A stretch of DNA of 64,000 bases from Allorhizobium pseudoryzae. Lineage in GTDB: Bacteria; Pseudomonadota; Alphaproteobacteria; Rhizobiales; Rhizobiaceae. A program made the position numbers and the translations under genes. This document shows positions 29,045-38,771 of the stretch, in pieces. The DNA is taken from assembly GCF_011046245.1 (NCBI RefSeq), contig NZ_CP049241.1, positions 3,426,001 through 3,490,000 of the forward strand. The letters run 5' to 3'. The number at the start of each line of letters is the position of its first letter. The stretch's first letter is position 1. The notes under the pieces are model-generated. The model was not told the DNA's origin and did not search any database. It saw nothing but the letters and a program-made list of their open reading frames with translations.

Positions 29045-29704
29045 TCAGAAGCTCCGCAGCATGCGGGCCTGAGCGGACGAGGAGATATCGGCAGCGTGCG
29101 CACTGGCCTCAATGATATCGCCATTGCGACCGTTCGTCGGCACGGGCGCCGGCGCGGCGGGGACAGCGGGCGTAACCGGCGCAAGGCGGACGGTCCGCGG
29201 TGCGGCCTGCGGCGCGAGCGTCTCACAACTGCCGGACGAGGCCTGTTGCAGTGTCGGCGTGCCATGGCCGTCGCTCATGTAGCGGATCGCCTGGCTGCAG
29301 GTCTTGCCGCCGGAGGTGACCGAATAGACGGAATAGCCCTGAACGCCGGGCGGCAGCCGGCCGATGTCGACATTCAACATGCCTGGCGCGGCAACCGGCG
29401 GGCCGATCCGGTCGAACACCTGCATCATCTCCGCCGCCTGGCGGTCCATGGCGGCCGAGATGCGTTCGAGGTCTGCGAAGGGACCGGCGCTGAAGAGATC
29501 ATCGGCCACCGGCAGCCGCACGCGCTGTGCCGGATTGTCGAGGCGGATGGTGGGCGGCGTGTCGCCGACATAACGGATCTGTTCGACGGAACCGTCCGGC
29601 AGGCGGACCGTCATGTCGTGCATCATCTCACGGGCAAAAGCGGATCCGGCGGTCACAGTCACGATACCGGCGCCGATCATCAGGAGGGTACGAAGGCTAC
29701 GCAT
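29045..29704 (-). CDS. Exported protein of unknown function
   Basis: 219 residues with a signal peptide (MRSLRTLLMIGAGIVTVTAG, cleavage after AFA). The mature part begins REMMHDMTVRLPDGSVEQIR and contains a single Cys pair (KTCSQAIRYMSD and SGSCETL) that could form a disulfide in the periplasm. The C-terminal third is Ala/Pro-rich. No family recognised. Neighbour DUF1236 gene lies 117 bases downstream on the same strand, so the two may be co-transcribed. Confidence 0.75.
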   Translation of the reverse strand: MRSLRTLLMIGAGIVTVTAGSAFAREMMHDMTVRLPDGSVEQIRYVGDTPPTIRLDNPAQRVRLPVADDLFSAGPFADLERISAAMDRQAAEMMQVFDRIGPPVAAPGMLNVDIGRLPPGVQGYSVYSVTSGGKTCSQAIRYMSDGHGTPTLQQASSGSCETLAPQAAPRTVRLAPVTPAVPAAPAPVPTNGRNGDIIEASAHAADISSSAQARMLRSF

Positions 29705-29852
29705 GGCATTTCTCCATTGTTGTCATGAAGAACGTCGTTTCTCCGCGCTCCCGGATCGCGGGGAAGCGGCGCCCTGCATCGCCCATGATCGCCCCCTGCC
29801 CGGCCATTTTGTGGCGATGCAATGCGTATTTCGAACGTGCACGCGAATGTGA

Positions 29853-29887
29853 AAAAGCCGCCGGCGAAAGTCTCACCGACGGCTTTT
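29853..29887 (-). terminator. Terminator after aspS
   Basis: Arms AAAAGCCG and CGGCTTTT, with an additional inner CGG/CCG pairing, lie 39 bases after the aspS stop. On the minus strand the distal arm ends in a T-run. Confidence 0.72.
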
Positions 29888-29925
29888 GATCAGTCAGGTT
29901 GAAGCGACGCGCCGGGCGCCTTCGC

Positions 29926-31716
29926 TCAGTCCTTCTTCTGCGGCGGGATCACCCGCAGCGACAGTTCCATCAGTTGCTTCGGCATGGCCGGCGCCGGAGC
30001 GTTCATCAAAAGATCCTGCGCCTGCTGGTTCATCGGGAACAGCGTGATTTCGCGCAGGTTCTTCGCACCGACCAGCAGCATCACGATACGGTCGATGCCG
30101 AAGGCGCAGCCGCCATGCGGAGGCGCGCCGTATTGGAACGCGCGGTACATGCCGCCGAACCGCTCTTCGACATCCGCCTTGGAGAGGCCGACCAGTTCGA
30201 AGGCCTTCACCATCAGTTCCGGCGACTGGTTACGGATTGAGCCCGAGGCGATCTCGAAACCGTTGCAGACGGCGTCATACTGGAACGCCTTGATGGTGAG
30301 CGGGTCCTGGCTCTCCAGCGCTTCCAGACCACCCTGCGGCATCGAGAAGGGGTTGTGGGCGAAATCGACCTTCTTGTCTTCCTCGTTCCATTCGAAGAAG
30401 GGGAAATCGACGATCCAGCAGAACTCGAAGCGGTCGCGATCGACGAGGTTCAGGTCCTCGCCGACGCGGGTGCGGGCTTCGCCGGCAAACTTGTAGAATT
30501 TCGCGGGTTCGCCAGCCACGAAGAAGCAGGCGTCGCCCGCCTCGAGGCCAAGCTGGGTGCGCACGGCTTCGGTGCGTTCCTCACCGATGTTCTTGGCGAG
30601 CGGGCCGGAGCCGCCGATCTTGCCGTCTTCTTCCTTCCAGAAGATGTAGCCGAGGCCGGGCTGACCCTGAGCCTGAGCCCAGGCGTTCATGCGGTCGCAG
30701 AAGGCACGCGAGCCGCCGGTCTTCGCCGGGATCGCCCAGACCTGAACCTTCGGGTTGGACGCGATCATGTTCGCAAAAACCTTGAAGCCGGAGCCGTCGA
30801 AATGCTCGGTGACGTTCTGCATCTCGATCGGGTTGCGCAGGTCGGGCTTATCGGAGCCGTACTTGCGGATCGCCTCATCGTACGGGATGCGCGGCCACTC
30901 TTTGGTCACCGGCTTGCCTTCGGCGAACTGCTCGAAGACTCGTGTCATCATCGGCTCCATCGTGCCCCAGACATCTTCCTGGGTAACGAAGCTCATTTCG
31001 ACGTCGAGCTGATAGAATTCGCCCGGCAGGCGGTCGGCGCGCGGGTCTTCGTCACGGAAGCAGGGCGCGATCTGGAAGTAGCGGTCGAAACCGGCAACCA
31101 TCAGCAGCTGCTTGTACTGCTGCGGCGCCTGCGGCAGGGCGAAGAACTGGCCGGGATGAATGCGGCTCGGCACGAGAAAGTCGCGCGCGCCTTCCGGCGA
31201 AGAGGCCGTCAGGATCGGCGTCGAATATTCGGCGAAACCGGCACCGTTCATGCCGGCGCGCATGGAGGCGATGATCTGCGTGCGGCGCACGATGTTCTTG
31301 TGCAGGGTCTCGCGCCGCAGGTCGAGGAAGCGGTACTTCAGGCGCACGTCTTCCGGATAGTCCGGCTCGCCGAAGACCGGCAGCGGCAGTTCCTTGGCCG
31401 CCGACAGAACCTCGATCTCCTTGGCATAGAGCTCGATCTCGCCGGTCGCCATCTGCTTGTTGACGGTTTCCTCGGCGCGGGCCTTCACCACGCCGTCGAT
31501 CCGGATCACCCATTCGCCCCGCACGGTCTCGGCCATCTTGAAGGCCGGGCTGTCCGGGTCGGCCACGACCTGGGTCAGGCCGTAATGGTCACGAAGGTCG
31601 ATGAAGAGAACGCCGCCATGGTCGCGGACGCGGTGAACCCAGCCGGACAGGCGAACGGTTTCGCCGACGTCGGACTTTCTGAGGGCTGCACAGGTGTGGC
31701 TGCGGTAACGATGCAT
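29926..31716 (-). CDS. aspS: Aspartyl-tRNA synthetase
   Basis: 596 residues, the length of the bacterial-type enzyme with a GAD insert. The N-terminal OB fold contains [20 protein letters not shown]. Class II motif 2 is [20 protein letters not shown] and motif 3 is GIDRIVMLL. Charges tRNA-Asp, and probably also tRNA-Asn where the organism uses the GatCAB route, as most alphaproteobacteria do (not shown here). Two genes downstream on the same strand run to its left, but a terminator separates them. Confidence 0.97.
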   Translation of the reverse strand: MHRYRSHTCAALRKSDVGETVRLSGWVHRVRDHGGVLFIDLRDHYGLTQVVADPDSPAFKMAETVRGEWVIRIDGVVKARAEETVNKQMATGEIELYAKEIEVLSAAKELPLPVFGEPDYPEDVRLKYRFLDLRRETLHKNIVRRTQIIASMRAGMNGAGFAEYSTPILTASSPEGARDFLVPSRIHPGQFFALPQAPQQYKQLLMVAGFDRYFQIAPCFRDEDPRADRLPGEFYQLDVEMSFVTQEDVWGTMEPMMTRVFEQFAEGKPVTKEWPRIPYDEAIRKYGSDKPDLRNPIEMQNVTEHFDGSGFKVFANMIASNPKVQVWAIPAKTGGSRAFCDRMNAWAQAQGQPGLGYIFWKEEDGKIGGSGPLAKNIGEERTEAVRTQLGLEAGDACFFVAGEPAKFYKFAGEARTRVGEDLNLVDRDRFEFCWIVDFPFFEWNEEDKKVDFAHNPFSMPQGGLEALESQDPLTIKAFQYDAVCNGFEIASGSIRNQSPELMVKAFELVGLSKADVEERFGGMYRAFQYGAPPHGGCAFGIDRIVMLLVGAKNLREITLFPMNQQAQDLLMNAPAPAMPKQLMELSLRVIPPQKKD

Positions 31717-31868
31717 TGCGAGATCCTGGAATCACTTGTGCCGGCACACTGCAACAAGGCCGGGCCGGCAGGGGAAAATCGGGCGGAAAAGCGCATGGGA
31801 CGCCCGGTTTGTCAAGCAAGAAGCGGTCAGCAACGGCAACGACAACCCGCGAGATTGCGTATGCCGGC

Positions 31869-32393
31869 TCAAGTTTCGGCGGAAAACAGGTGCTGCATGG
31901 CCGCCTCTTCCTGGCGGATGCGGATCACCAGAAAGACCAGATAGATCGGCAGGCCCACGACCAGCGTCAGATAGGCATGGAACAACAGGGCGAAACCAAC
32001 GAGTTCGGGCAGGATGTTGAGAAAGTAGTTCGGATGCCTGACCTTGCGGAACAGCCAGTGCCGGTTGAGCACGTGCTTGCGGGCAATCATGAGCTTGACC
32101 GTCCAGAGCGGCCCGAGCAGCTGCACGATCCACACCAGCATGCCGATCGCTCCCGCATAGATGACAAGGCCCGCCAGCGACACCTTATCGAACTGGGCAT
32201 GCCGCGCGATCCCCTCCCCCAGACAGGCGAGATAGAAGAGGCCATGCGCCAAAGCGAGAAGCTTGGTGTTCAGCGCGCCGTGTTCCACGGCGCCACCGCG
32301 CCGCAGCACGGCCTCATGCCGCCTGGAGATGAGAACGCTCGACAGCCGTATGGCAAGACCGATGACGAAAAACAGGACCAGTACAAATTCCAT
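31869..32393 (-). CDS. Membrane methyltransferase-like protein (ICMT/PEMT fold)
   Basis: 174 residues from the ATG at 32393, AAGGTG upstream. Four to five hydrophobic helices. The motif RHPNYFLNILPELVGFALLF near the C-terminus is the signature of isoprenylcysteine carboxyl methyltransferase-like and phospholipid methyltransferase-like proteins, which bind S-adenosylmethionine. The substrate in bacteria of this group is unknown. Next to aspS with a separation of 150 bases. Confidence 0.83.
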   Translation of the reverse strand: MEFVLVLFFVIGLAIRLSSVLISRRHEAVLRRGGAVEHGALNTKLLALAHGLFYLACLGEGIARHAQFDKVSLAGLVIYAGAIGMLVWIVQLLGPLWTVKLMIARKHVLNRHWLFRKVRHPNYFLNILPELVGFALLFHAYLTLVVGLPIYLVFLVIRIRQEEAAMQHLFSAET

Positions 32394-32714
32394 GGCACCT
32401 TGCCGCCCCCCGCGGCATGTTCTTGATATCGCGGGCACCGATTCTTGCAGCGCCTCTGCGTCCGGCTTCTCCATCACCGTCCTCCGACGTGGTAGAATTG
32501 CGCCGGTAAAGATTCAAGCCAATCCTCAGGCAAAACCGCCGGATCAGGGCGGACGGTCCCCGATTGCGAGGAGAAGACCGTCGCGATTGATCGATTTGCG
32601 TGATCGATCAATTCATCCTGTGAACTATCTTCACCCCGGAGGCAGGGGTAGAAGACTAGCAGACGGTACGGCAGACTGTACCGCGCAGCGCCCCTCCTTT
32701 CTCGTCCGGTCCCG
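32394..32714. other. Intergenic region with an inverted repeat upstream of an MFS gene
   Basis: About 320 bases without a convincing gene between two divergent genes. It contains ATTGATCGA (32586-32594) and TCGATCAAT (32604-32612), a perfect 9-bp inverted repeat that could be a regulator site for the MFS gene or its neighbour. Nothing else is evident. Confidence 0.5.
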
Positions 32715-33989
32715 ATGTCAACCATACGCCCGCTTGTTCCCCTTCTCGTCACGGCGGGCATTCTGATCGGCGGCAACGGACTACAGGGGACCTACATTGC
32801 CCTTCGCGGTTCGGCGGAGGGCTTCTCGCCCTCGACCATCGGCCTGATCGGCGCCGGCTACAGCATCGGCTTTGCCGTCGGCTGCCTTTACGTGACGCGT
32901 ATCCTGCGCTCCATCGGCCATATCCGCACCTTTGCGGCGATGGCGGCGATTGCCGCCTGCTGCTGCATCCTGATGCCGCTGATCATTTCGCCGGCCTTCT
33001 GGGCGCTGATGCGTTTCGTGATCGGCCTGTCGGTCGCCAGCCTGTTTGCCGTCGTCGAAAGCTGGATCAACGCCAAGGTCACGAATGCCAACCGGGCGCG
33101 GACGCTGTCCGTCTACCGTCTCGTCGATCTCTCCTCGGTCACCGTGGCGCAATATCTGATCCCGACCTTCGGCGTCGAAGGCCCCATCGTCTTCTCGCTG
33201 ATCGCGATTGCCATGGCCCTGTCGCTGGTGCCGATCTCGGTCGCCGACCGTTCGAGCCCGACACCGCCCGAGGCGATCAATTACGATATCCGCGCGGTCT
33301 GGCGAATCTCGCCCCTCTCCGTCGTCGGCGCCATCGCGGTCGGGCTCAGCATGGCGGCCTTTCGCAATATCGGGCCGATCTACGCGCAGGACATCGGCAT
33401 GAACGTGACCGAGATCGCCACCTTCATGAGTGCCGGCATCATCGGCGGCGTGGTGCTGCAATATCCTCTCGGCATCTTTTCCGACCGGCTGGACCGACGG
33501 CAGGTGATCATCTGGGCGACGATCGGCACGATCCTGACCGGCGGCTACCTGTCCTTCTTCGCCGGCACCGATGAGACGGCCAATATCATCGGCATCTTCA
33601 TCTACGGCGCCTTTGCCATGCCGCTCTATTCGTTGTGTTCGGCGCATGGCAATGATTTTGCCAAGCCCGGCGAACATGCGCTGGTCTCCGCCGGACTTCT
33701 GTTCTTCTGGTCGATCGGCGCCACCATCGGCCCGCTGCTCGCCTCGCTTCTCCTGCAGTTCATCGGGCCGCAGGTGTTTTTCATCTACACCTCGTTCATC
33801 TTCACCGGCTTTCTCTTTTACACGCTGGTGCGGATGCGCACGCGGGCCGCCATCCCGCCGGAAGAGCGTCCCGGCCGGTTCCGGGCGCTGCTGCGCACAT
33901 CCGCCTATTTCAACAGGCTGGCCGGTGCGCCGAGCGACGACCGGCGCGACCATCGCCCGGGCGACCGGACAAAAGGCCCGCGCCGGTAG
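32715..33989 (+). CDS. MFS transporter (YcaD-like)
   Basis: 424 residues with about twelve hydrophobic segments and a charged cytoplasmic tail of about 45 residues rich in Arg and Asp (DDRRDHRPGDRTKGPRR). The loop IFSDRLDRRQVIIW matches the MFS signature between helices. The N-terminal GNGLQGTYIALRGSAEGFSP resembles the YcaD-type group. Substrate unknown. Confidence 0.87.
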   Translation: MSTIRPLVPLLVTAGILIGGNGLQGTYIALRGSAEGFSPSTIGLIGAGYSIGFAVGCLYVTRILRSIGHIRTFAAMAAIAACCCILMPLIISPAFWALMRFVIGLSVASLFAVVESWINAKVTNANRARTLSVYRLVDLSSVTVAQYLIPTFGVEGPIVFSLIAIAMALSLVPISVADRSSPTPPEAINYDIRAVWRISPLSVVGAIAVGLSMAAFRNIGPIYAQDIGMNVTEIATFMSAGIIGGVVLQYPLGIFSDRLDRRQVIIWATIGTILTGGYLSFFAGTDETANIIGIFIYGAFAMPLYSLCSAHGNDFAKPGEHALVSAGLLFFWSIGATIGPLLASLLLQFIGPQVFFIYTSFIFTGFLFYTLVRMRTRAAIPPEERPGRFRALLRTSAYFNRLAGAPSDDRRDHRPGDRTKGPRR

Positions 33990-34077
33990 CAGCCTGCGGC
34001 ATCATCGCACCCTCCGGCATATTGCTGATACCCGCTCTCAGGTTTAAGCAGGCCTGCAAGAAGCTGGAGGTTCCGCC

Positions 34078-35481
34078 ATGCCCGCCCTGTCCCGCCGCAC
34101 ATTCCTCACCGGTAGCGCCGCGCTTGGCGCCTACGGGCTTGGCCTCGGTGGCGCAAGTCTCTATGCAACGGCATCCGCCGCAACGCCGATCACGCTGGAA
34201 GCAAAGACGGCGAATGCGCTGCTTGACGGTCAGCATCTGACGAAGGGCGTGATGACCTACGGGCTCGAGAGCGCATCCGCTGACCCCATGCCGCCGACGC
34301 TTCGGGTGAAGCGGGGCGAACCGTTTGCGGCGAAACTCGTCAACCGGCTGGACGAACCGACGACGATCCACTGGCACGGGCTGCGCATCGACAACCGCAT
34401 GGACGGCGTGCCCTTCCTCACCCAGCCTTACGTCTATACCGGCGACAGCTTCGACTATGCCTTCACGCCCCCCGATGCCGGCACCTACTGGTACCACCCG
34501 CACTGCAACACGCTGACCCAGATGGGCCGCGGCATGACCGGGCTCTTCATCGTCGAGAACCCGGACGATCCGGTTTTCGACGCCGAGATCGACATCAACC
34601 TGCGCGACTGGCGGCTTGGCAGCGACGGGCAGTTCATCGAACAGTTCAAGCCGCGTGATGCGGCGAAGAATGGCACCTTCGGCACCGTGCGTGGCGCGAA
34701 CTGGCAGGTGCAGCCGGCCTTTGACGCGCCGGCGGGCGGGCTGGTGCGCGTGCGGCTGGCCGCAACCGACGTCACCCGCATCTACATCCTGAAGCTGGAC
34801 GGGGCCGAGGCGAAGATCGTTGCCCTCGACGGCCAGCCGCTTGCTGCCCCGCTTGCCCTCGACCAGGTGACGATCGGCCCCGGCCAACGGCTCGACCTCG
34901 TGATCCGCATGCCGGAGAGTGAGGACCAGACGGTGTCGCTATCCGACATCCGGCCTTCCACGGCCAAGGTCGTTGCGACGTTCCGTGCGACGGGAGCCTC
35001 GCTGAAGCGGGATCTCGGCGAGGTGCGGCCTCTGCCTGCCAATCCCTGGATGCCGCCGGACCTGAAAAATGCCGAAACCATCCCGCTTATCCTGAGTGCG
35101 ACGGCGGAGAATGCGGCAAAGGAAAGCTTCTGCGGTTCGCTTGGGTATTCCTTCTGGGCGATCAACAAGGTGCCGTGGCCAGGCGACACGTCGGACCCGA
35201 TGGCGCCGCTTGCCGAACTGAAGCGCGGACGAAGCTACATCCTCAACCTGGAAAACCCGACGCCGCACCTGCATCCGATCCACCTGCACGGCATGAATTT
35301 CCAGGTGATCGCCTCGAATGCGAGGGCGGTGGCGCCCCTGATTTCCGACACCTATCTTGTCCTTCCGGACGAAAAGGTTCAGCTTGCTCTGGTTGCCGAC
35401 AATCCGGGAGACTGGGTGCTGCATTGCCATATCATCGAACACCAGAAAACGGGCATGACCTCCTACATCCGGGTCACCTGA
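34078..35481 (+). CDS. Multicopper oxidase, Tat-exported, laccase-like
   Basis: 467 residues. A Tat signal starts SRRTFLTGSAALGAYGLGLG. Copper ligands are HWHG (98-101), the HPH pair near 140-142, HLHPIHLHG near 397-405, and HCHIIEHQKTGM (about 449-460) with the T1 Cys, His and axial Met. All four copper-binding motifs are intact, so it should be an active periplasmic oxidase, possibly of copper(I), phenols or a metal. The next gene, an MBL-fold hydrolase, begins about 25 bases later and may share the transcript. Confidence 0.94.
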   Translation: MPALSRRTFLTGSAALGAYGLGLGGASLYATASAATPITLEAKTANALLDGQHLTKGVMTYGLESASADPMPPTLRVKRGEPFAAKLVNRLDEPTTIHWHGLRIDNRMDGVPFLTQPYVYTGDSFDYAFTPPDAGTYWYHPHCNTLTQMGRGMTGLFIVENPDDPVFDAEIDINLRDWRLGSDGQFIEQFKPRDAAKNGTFGTVRGANWQVQPAFDAPAGGLVRVRLAATDVTRIYILKLDGAEAKIVALDGQPLAAPLALDQVTIGPGQRLDLVIRMPESEDQTVSLSDIRPSTAKVVATFRATGASLKRDLGEVRPLPANPWMPPDLKNAETIPLILSATAENAAKESFCGSLGYSFWAINKVPWPGDTSDPMAPLAELKRGRSYILNLENPTPHLHPIHLHGMNFQVIASNARAVAPLISDTYLVLPDEKVQLALVADNPGDWVLHCHIIEHQKTGMTSYIRVT

Positions 35482-35506
35482 AGGCACGGTGCCACGCGAG
35501 GTGCCT

Positions 35507-36445
35507 GTGACTTCGACCACGCTGACGGACACACTTCGCATCCTGGAGCCGGCACCCGGGATCTTTGCCTATTATGACGGCCGCATTCCGGGCAAACGCC
35601 TGCATTCGCCGGAGCGGAACTGGCTGGACGACGGCGCCTATTCGCTCGGCATTGCGAGCTACGCGATCGTCTGCGGGCGCCAGGCGCTGGTCTACGATAC
35701 GCATATCAGCCTCGACCACGCGCGCTTCATCCGCGCCCATCTCGCCGCGATCGGGGTCAGCGACATCGAGGTGGTGCTCAGCCACTGGCATACCGACCAC
35801 ATCGCCGGCAATGCGGTGTTTTCCGATTGCATGATCATCGCCAATCCGCAGACGGCGCTCGTCATGGTGGAGAATGACCGGCTGCTTGCGCAGAAGAGCC
35901 CGCCGATCCATCCGCTCGTGCTGCCCAACCGGCTGTTTGACGGGCGGCTATCGATTGCCTACGGCACCCGGCGTATCGAGCTTTTGCAGTTCAACATCCA
36001 CAGCGCCGACGGGACGGTCGTCTGGCTGCCCGGCGAAGGCCTGCTTCTGGCGGGCGATACGCTGGAGGACACGATCACCTACGTCTCGGAGCCGGAGAAT
36101 ATCGGGGTCCACATCCAGGAACTCGGGCGGCTGTCCGAACTGCCGATCCGGCGCATCCTGCCCAATCATGGTGCCGACGATCGCATTGCCGGCGGCGGCT
36201 ACGATGTTGGCCTCATCGAAGCGAACCGTCGCTATCTGCACCGGCTCTCGCGGCAGATTGATGAGCCCGACCTGCCGGAGCGGCCGCTCTCCGCTTTCCT
36301 GTGGGAGGAACTTTCGGAAGGCTGGATCTCCTATTTCGAACCCTATGAGCGGGTCCACCGGGACAACATCGCCGCCCTTCGTGGAGCGCGCACGAGACAG
36401 GGTGCGGACAACAATAAATCGGAGAATATCCCGCCGAACGCGTAA
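35507..36445 (+). CDS. MBL-fold metallo-hydrolase
   Basis: About 312 residues. The HxHxDH motif is HWHTDHIAG, with a second His-Asp pair at LAGDTLEDT and a C-terminal NHGADD. GTG codons at 35489, 35501 and 35507 are possible starts; CGAGG at 35496-35500 favours 35507. The domain architecture lacks an obvious C-terminal extension that would indicate glyoxalase II or a beta-lactamase. Directly follows the multicopper oxidase. Substrate unknown. Confidence 0.85.
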   Translation: MTSTTLTDTLRILEPAPGIFAYYDGRIPGKRLHSPERNWLDDGAYSLGIASYAIVCGRQALVYDTHISLDHARFIRAHLAAIGVSDIEVVLSHWHTDHIAGNAVFSDCMIIANPQTALVMVENDRLLAQKSPPIHPLVLPNRLFDGRLSIAYGTRRIELLQFNIHSADGTVVWLPGEGLLLAGDTLEDTITYVSEPENIGVHIQELGRLSELPIRRILPNHGADDRIAGGGYDVGLIEANRRYLHRLSRQIDEPDLPERPLSAFLWEELSEGWISYFEPYERVHRDNIAALRGARTRQGADNNKSENIPPNA

Positions 36446-36521
36446 TCGGTGCCGCGTTTGTGTTGACATCCGCAGGTGAAAGGGAAAGGAAGGTTGAACG
36501 ATCTTTTTTGCCGAACGACCG

Positions 36522-37673
36522 ATGCTGATCATTCAAACGACTGCCGCTCTCGCGGATGCCTGTGCCAAACTCGCCCAATCCGACTTCGTGACCGTCGATA
36601 CCGAATTTCTTCGGGAAACGACCTTCTGGCCGGAACTCTGCCTCATCCAGATGGCAAGCCCGGACCTTGAAGTCATTGTCGACCCCATGGCCAAGGGCCT
36701 GGATCTCCAGCCTTTCTTTGCGCTGATGGCGGATAGCTCCGTCCTCAAGGTGTTCCACGCCGCGCGCCAGGATCTGGAAATCATCTACCATCTCGGCAAG
36801 CTGATCCCGCACCCGATCTTCGACACGCAGGTGGCTGCGATGGTCTGCGGCTTCGGCGATTCGATCTCCTATGACCAGCTCGTCCAGCGCACGAAGAACG
36901 TGCAGATCGACAAGTCCTCGCGCTTCACCGACTGGAGCCGCCGTCCCTTGTCGGACAAGCAGCTGGATTATGCGATGGCCGACGTCACGCATCTGCGCGA
37001 CGTCTATCTCAGCCTCAAGGAGAAGCTGGAAAGCGAAGGTCGGACGACCTGGGTTGCTGAGGAAATGGCGATCCTGGAAAGCCCGGAAACCTATGACATG
37101 CATCCGGACGATGCCTGGCTGAGGTTGAAATCGCGCCTGCGCAAGCCGCAGGAACTTGCGGTGCTGAAATTCCTCGCCGCCTGGCGCGAGCGGGAAGCCC
37201 GCAGCCGCAACGTGCCGCGTTCGCGTGTGCTGAAGGACGATGCGATCTTCGAAATCGCCCAGCAGCAGCCGAAGGATTCCGAAGCGCTCGGCCGCCTGCG
37301 CACCATTCCGAAGGGCTGGGAGCGCTCCTCGTCGGCTTCGGCGATCCTTGACACCGTGAACGCCGCGCTCGCTCTGCCGAAGGCCGAGATGCCGCATGCG
37401 CCGAAACACGTGCATACGCCCGAAGGCGCTCAGTCCGCCGTCGAACTCCTCAAGGTGCTGCTGCGGCTGATTTCCGAAAAACATGGGGTTGCCGCCAAGG
37501 TGATCGCCAACAGCGACGACCTCGACAAGATCGCCGTCGATGGAGAGGCAGCCGAAGTGCCGGCGCTTTCCGGCTGGCGACGTGAATTGTTCGGCGAACC
37601 GGCCCTGAAGCTGATTTCCGGCACGGTGGCGCTGCGCTTCATCGACAAGAAGGTGGAGACGGTGGAGCTGTGA
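36522..37673 (+). CDS. rnd: Ribonuclease D
   Basis: 383 residues. The DEDDy 3'-5' exonuclease domain shows FVTVDTEFLRE, FHAARQDLEIIYHL and YAMADVTHLRDVY. A HRDC domain follows in the middle (PQELAVLKFLAAWREREARS). Trims stable RNA 3' ends. The stop overlaps the next gene by four bases (GTGA), so the DUF2891 protein is translationally coupled. Confidence 0.94.
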   Translation: MLIIQTTAALADACAKLAQSDFVTVDTEFLRETTFWPELCLIQMASPDLEVIVDPMAKGLDLQPFFALMADSSVLKVFHAARQDLEIIYHLGKLIPHPIFDTQVAAMVCGFGDSISYDQLVQRTKNVQIDKSSRFTDWSRRPLSDKQLDYAMADVTHLRDVYLSLKEKLESEGRTTWVAEEMAILESPETYDMHPDDAWLRLKSRLRKPQELAVLKFLAAWREREARSRNVPRSRVLKDDAIFEIAQQQPKDSEALGRLRTIPKGWERSSSASAILDTVNAALALPKAEMPHAPKHVHTPEGAQSAVELLKVLLRLISEKHGVAAKVIANSDDLDKIAVDGEAAEVPALSGWRRELFGEPALKLISGTVALRFIDKKVETVEL

Positions 37674-38671
37674 GCCTCGGCCCCGCGCTTGCCGACCAGT
37701 TTGCCGCCATCGCGCTTGGCCACGTTACCCGCGAATATCCCAATCACCTCGCGCACGGCTTTGCCGGTCCCGGGGATCGCGGCACGCCGCGTGAGCTGCA
37801 TCCGATCTTCTACGGCAGCTTCGACTGGCATTCCTGCGTGCATGGCTATTGGCTTCTGGCGCGTATCCTGAGGCGGTATCCGGACGGTCAGCACGCGGCA
37901 GAGATTCGCGCTCTGTTCGACGCTCAACTGACCGCCGAGGCCGTGGCCGGCGAATGTGCCTATTTCGCCCGCCCTCTCGCCCGCGGCTATGAGCGCCCCT
38001 ATGGCTGGGGGTGGCTGCTGAAGCTTGCCGCCGAACTGCACGGGCTGGAGGATGGCCGGTTTGCGACGGTGCTGCAGCCACTGACAGACGTGATTGCCGA
38101 CCGCTTCAGCCAGTTCCTGCCGATTGCCACCTATCCGGTCCGGGTCGGCACGCATTTCAACACCGCCTTTGCGCTGCGGCTGGCGGCCGATTATGCCGAG
38201 ACGACGGGCGATGCGGCCCTGATGGCACTGCTGCGGGACACCGCGCTGCGCTGGTATGGCGACGACATGGATTGCCCGGCCTGGGGCGAGCCGTCCGGCG
38301 ATGAGTTTCTCTCTTCGGCGCTGATCGAGGCGGAATGCATGCGTCGCCTGCTGAAGGCTGACGATTTCGCCCCCTGGTTCCGGTGCTTCCTACCCCGCCT
38401 GGCAGATGCGCAGCCGGCAACTCTCTTTTCCCCCGCCACCGTCTCCGACCGGTCGGACGGCAAGATCGCCCATCTGGACGGCCTGAACCTCAGCCGGGCC
38501 TGGTGCTTCCGGGCGCTTGCGGCATCGCTTTCGCCGGACGATCCGCTGCGTGCGGCTCTCGAGGCGGCAGCGGCCACGCATCTTCAGTCCGCCCTGCCCC
38601 ACGTCGCCGGTGATTACATGGGCGAACACTGGCTGGCGAGCTTTGCAGCGCTCGCGCTCGATGACGCCTGA
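37670..38671 (+). CDS. DUF2891 family protein
   Basis: 333 residues starting with GTG at 37670. Segments such as YPNHLAHGFAGPGDRGTPRE, HPIFYGSFDWHSCVHGYWLL and YGWGWLLKLAAELHG look like an alpha-helical toroid fold, related to lanthionine-synthetase or terpene-cyclase-like families. No catalytic residues are known for DUF2891. Overlaps rnd by GTGA, so it shares its transcript; a functional link to RNA decay is inference only. Confidence 0.86.
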   Translation: MSLGPALADQFAAIALGHVTREYPNHLAHGFAGPGDRGTPRELHPIFYGSFDWHSCVHGYWLLARILRRYPDGQHAAEIRALFDAQLTAEAVAGECAYFARPLARGYERPYGWGWLLKLAAELHGLEDGRFATVLQPLTDVIADRFSQFLPIATYPVRVGTHFNTAFALRLAADYAETTGDAALMALLRDTALRWYGDDMDCPAWGEPSGDEFLSSALIEAECMRRLLKADDFAPWFRCFLPRLADAQPATLFSPATVSDRSDGKIAHLDGLNLSRAWCFRALAASLSPDDPLRAALEAAAATHLQSALPHVAGDYMGEHWLASFAALALDDA

Positions 38672-38771
38672 TCGCTACCGGCTCCTCTTGCACGGCGCCT
38701 GAGAGATCGTATGGTTGCAATACGCTGCGAATGCCGATGATCCTCAACGCGGGGAGCCTTAACGGAAGATC

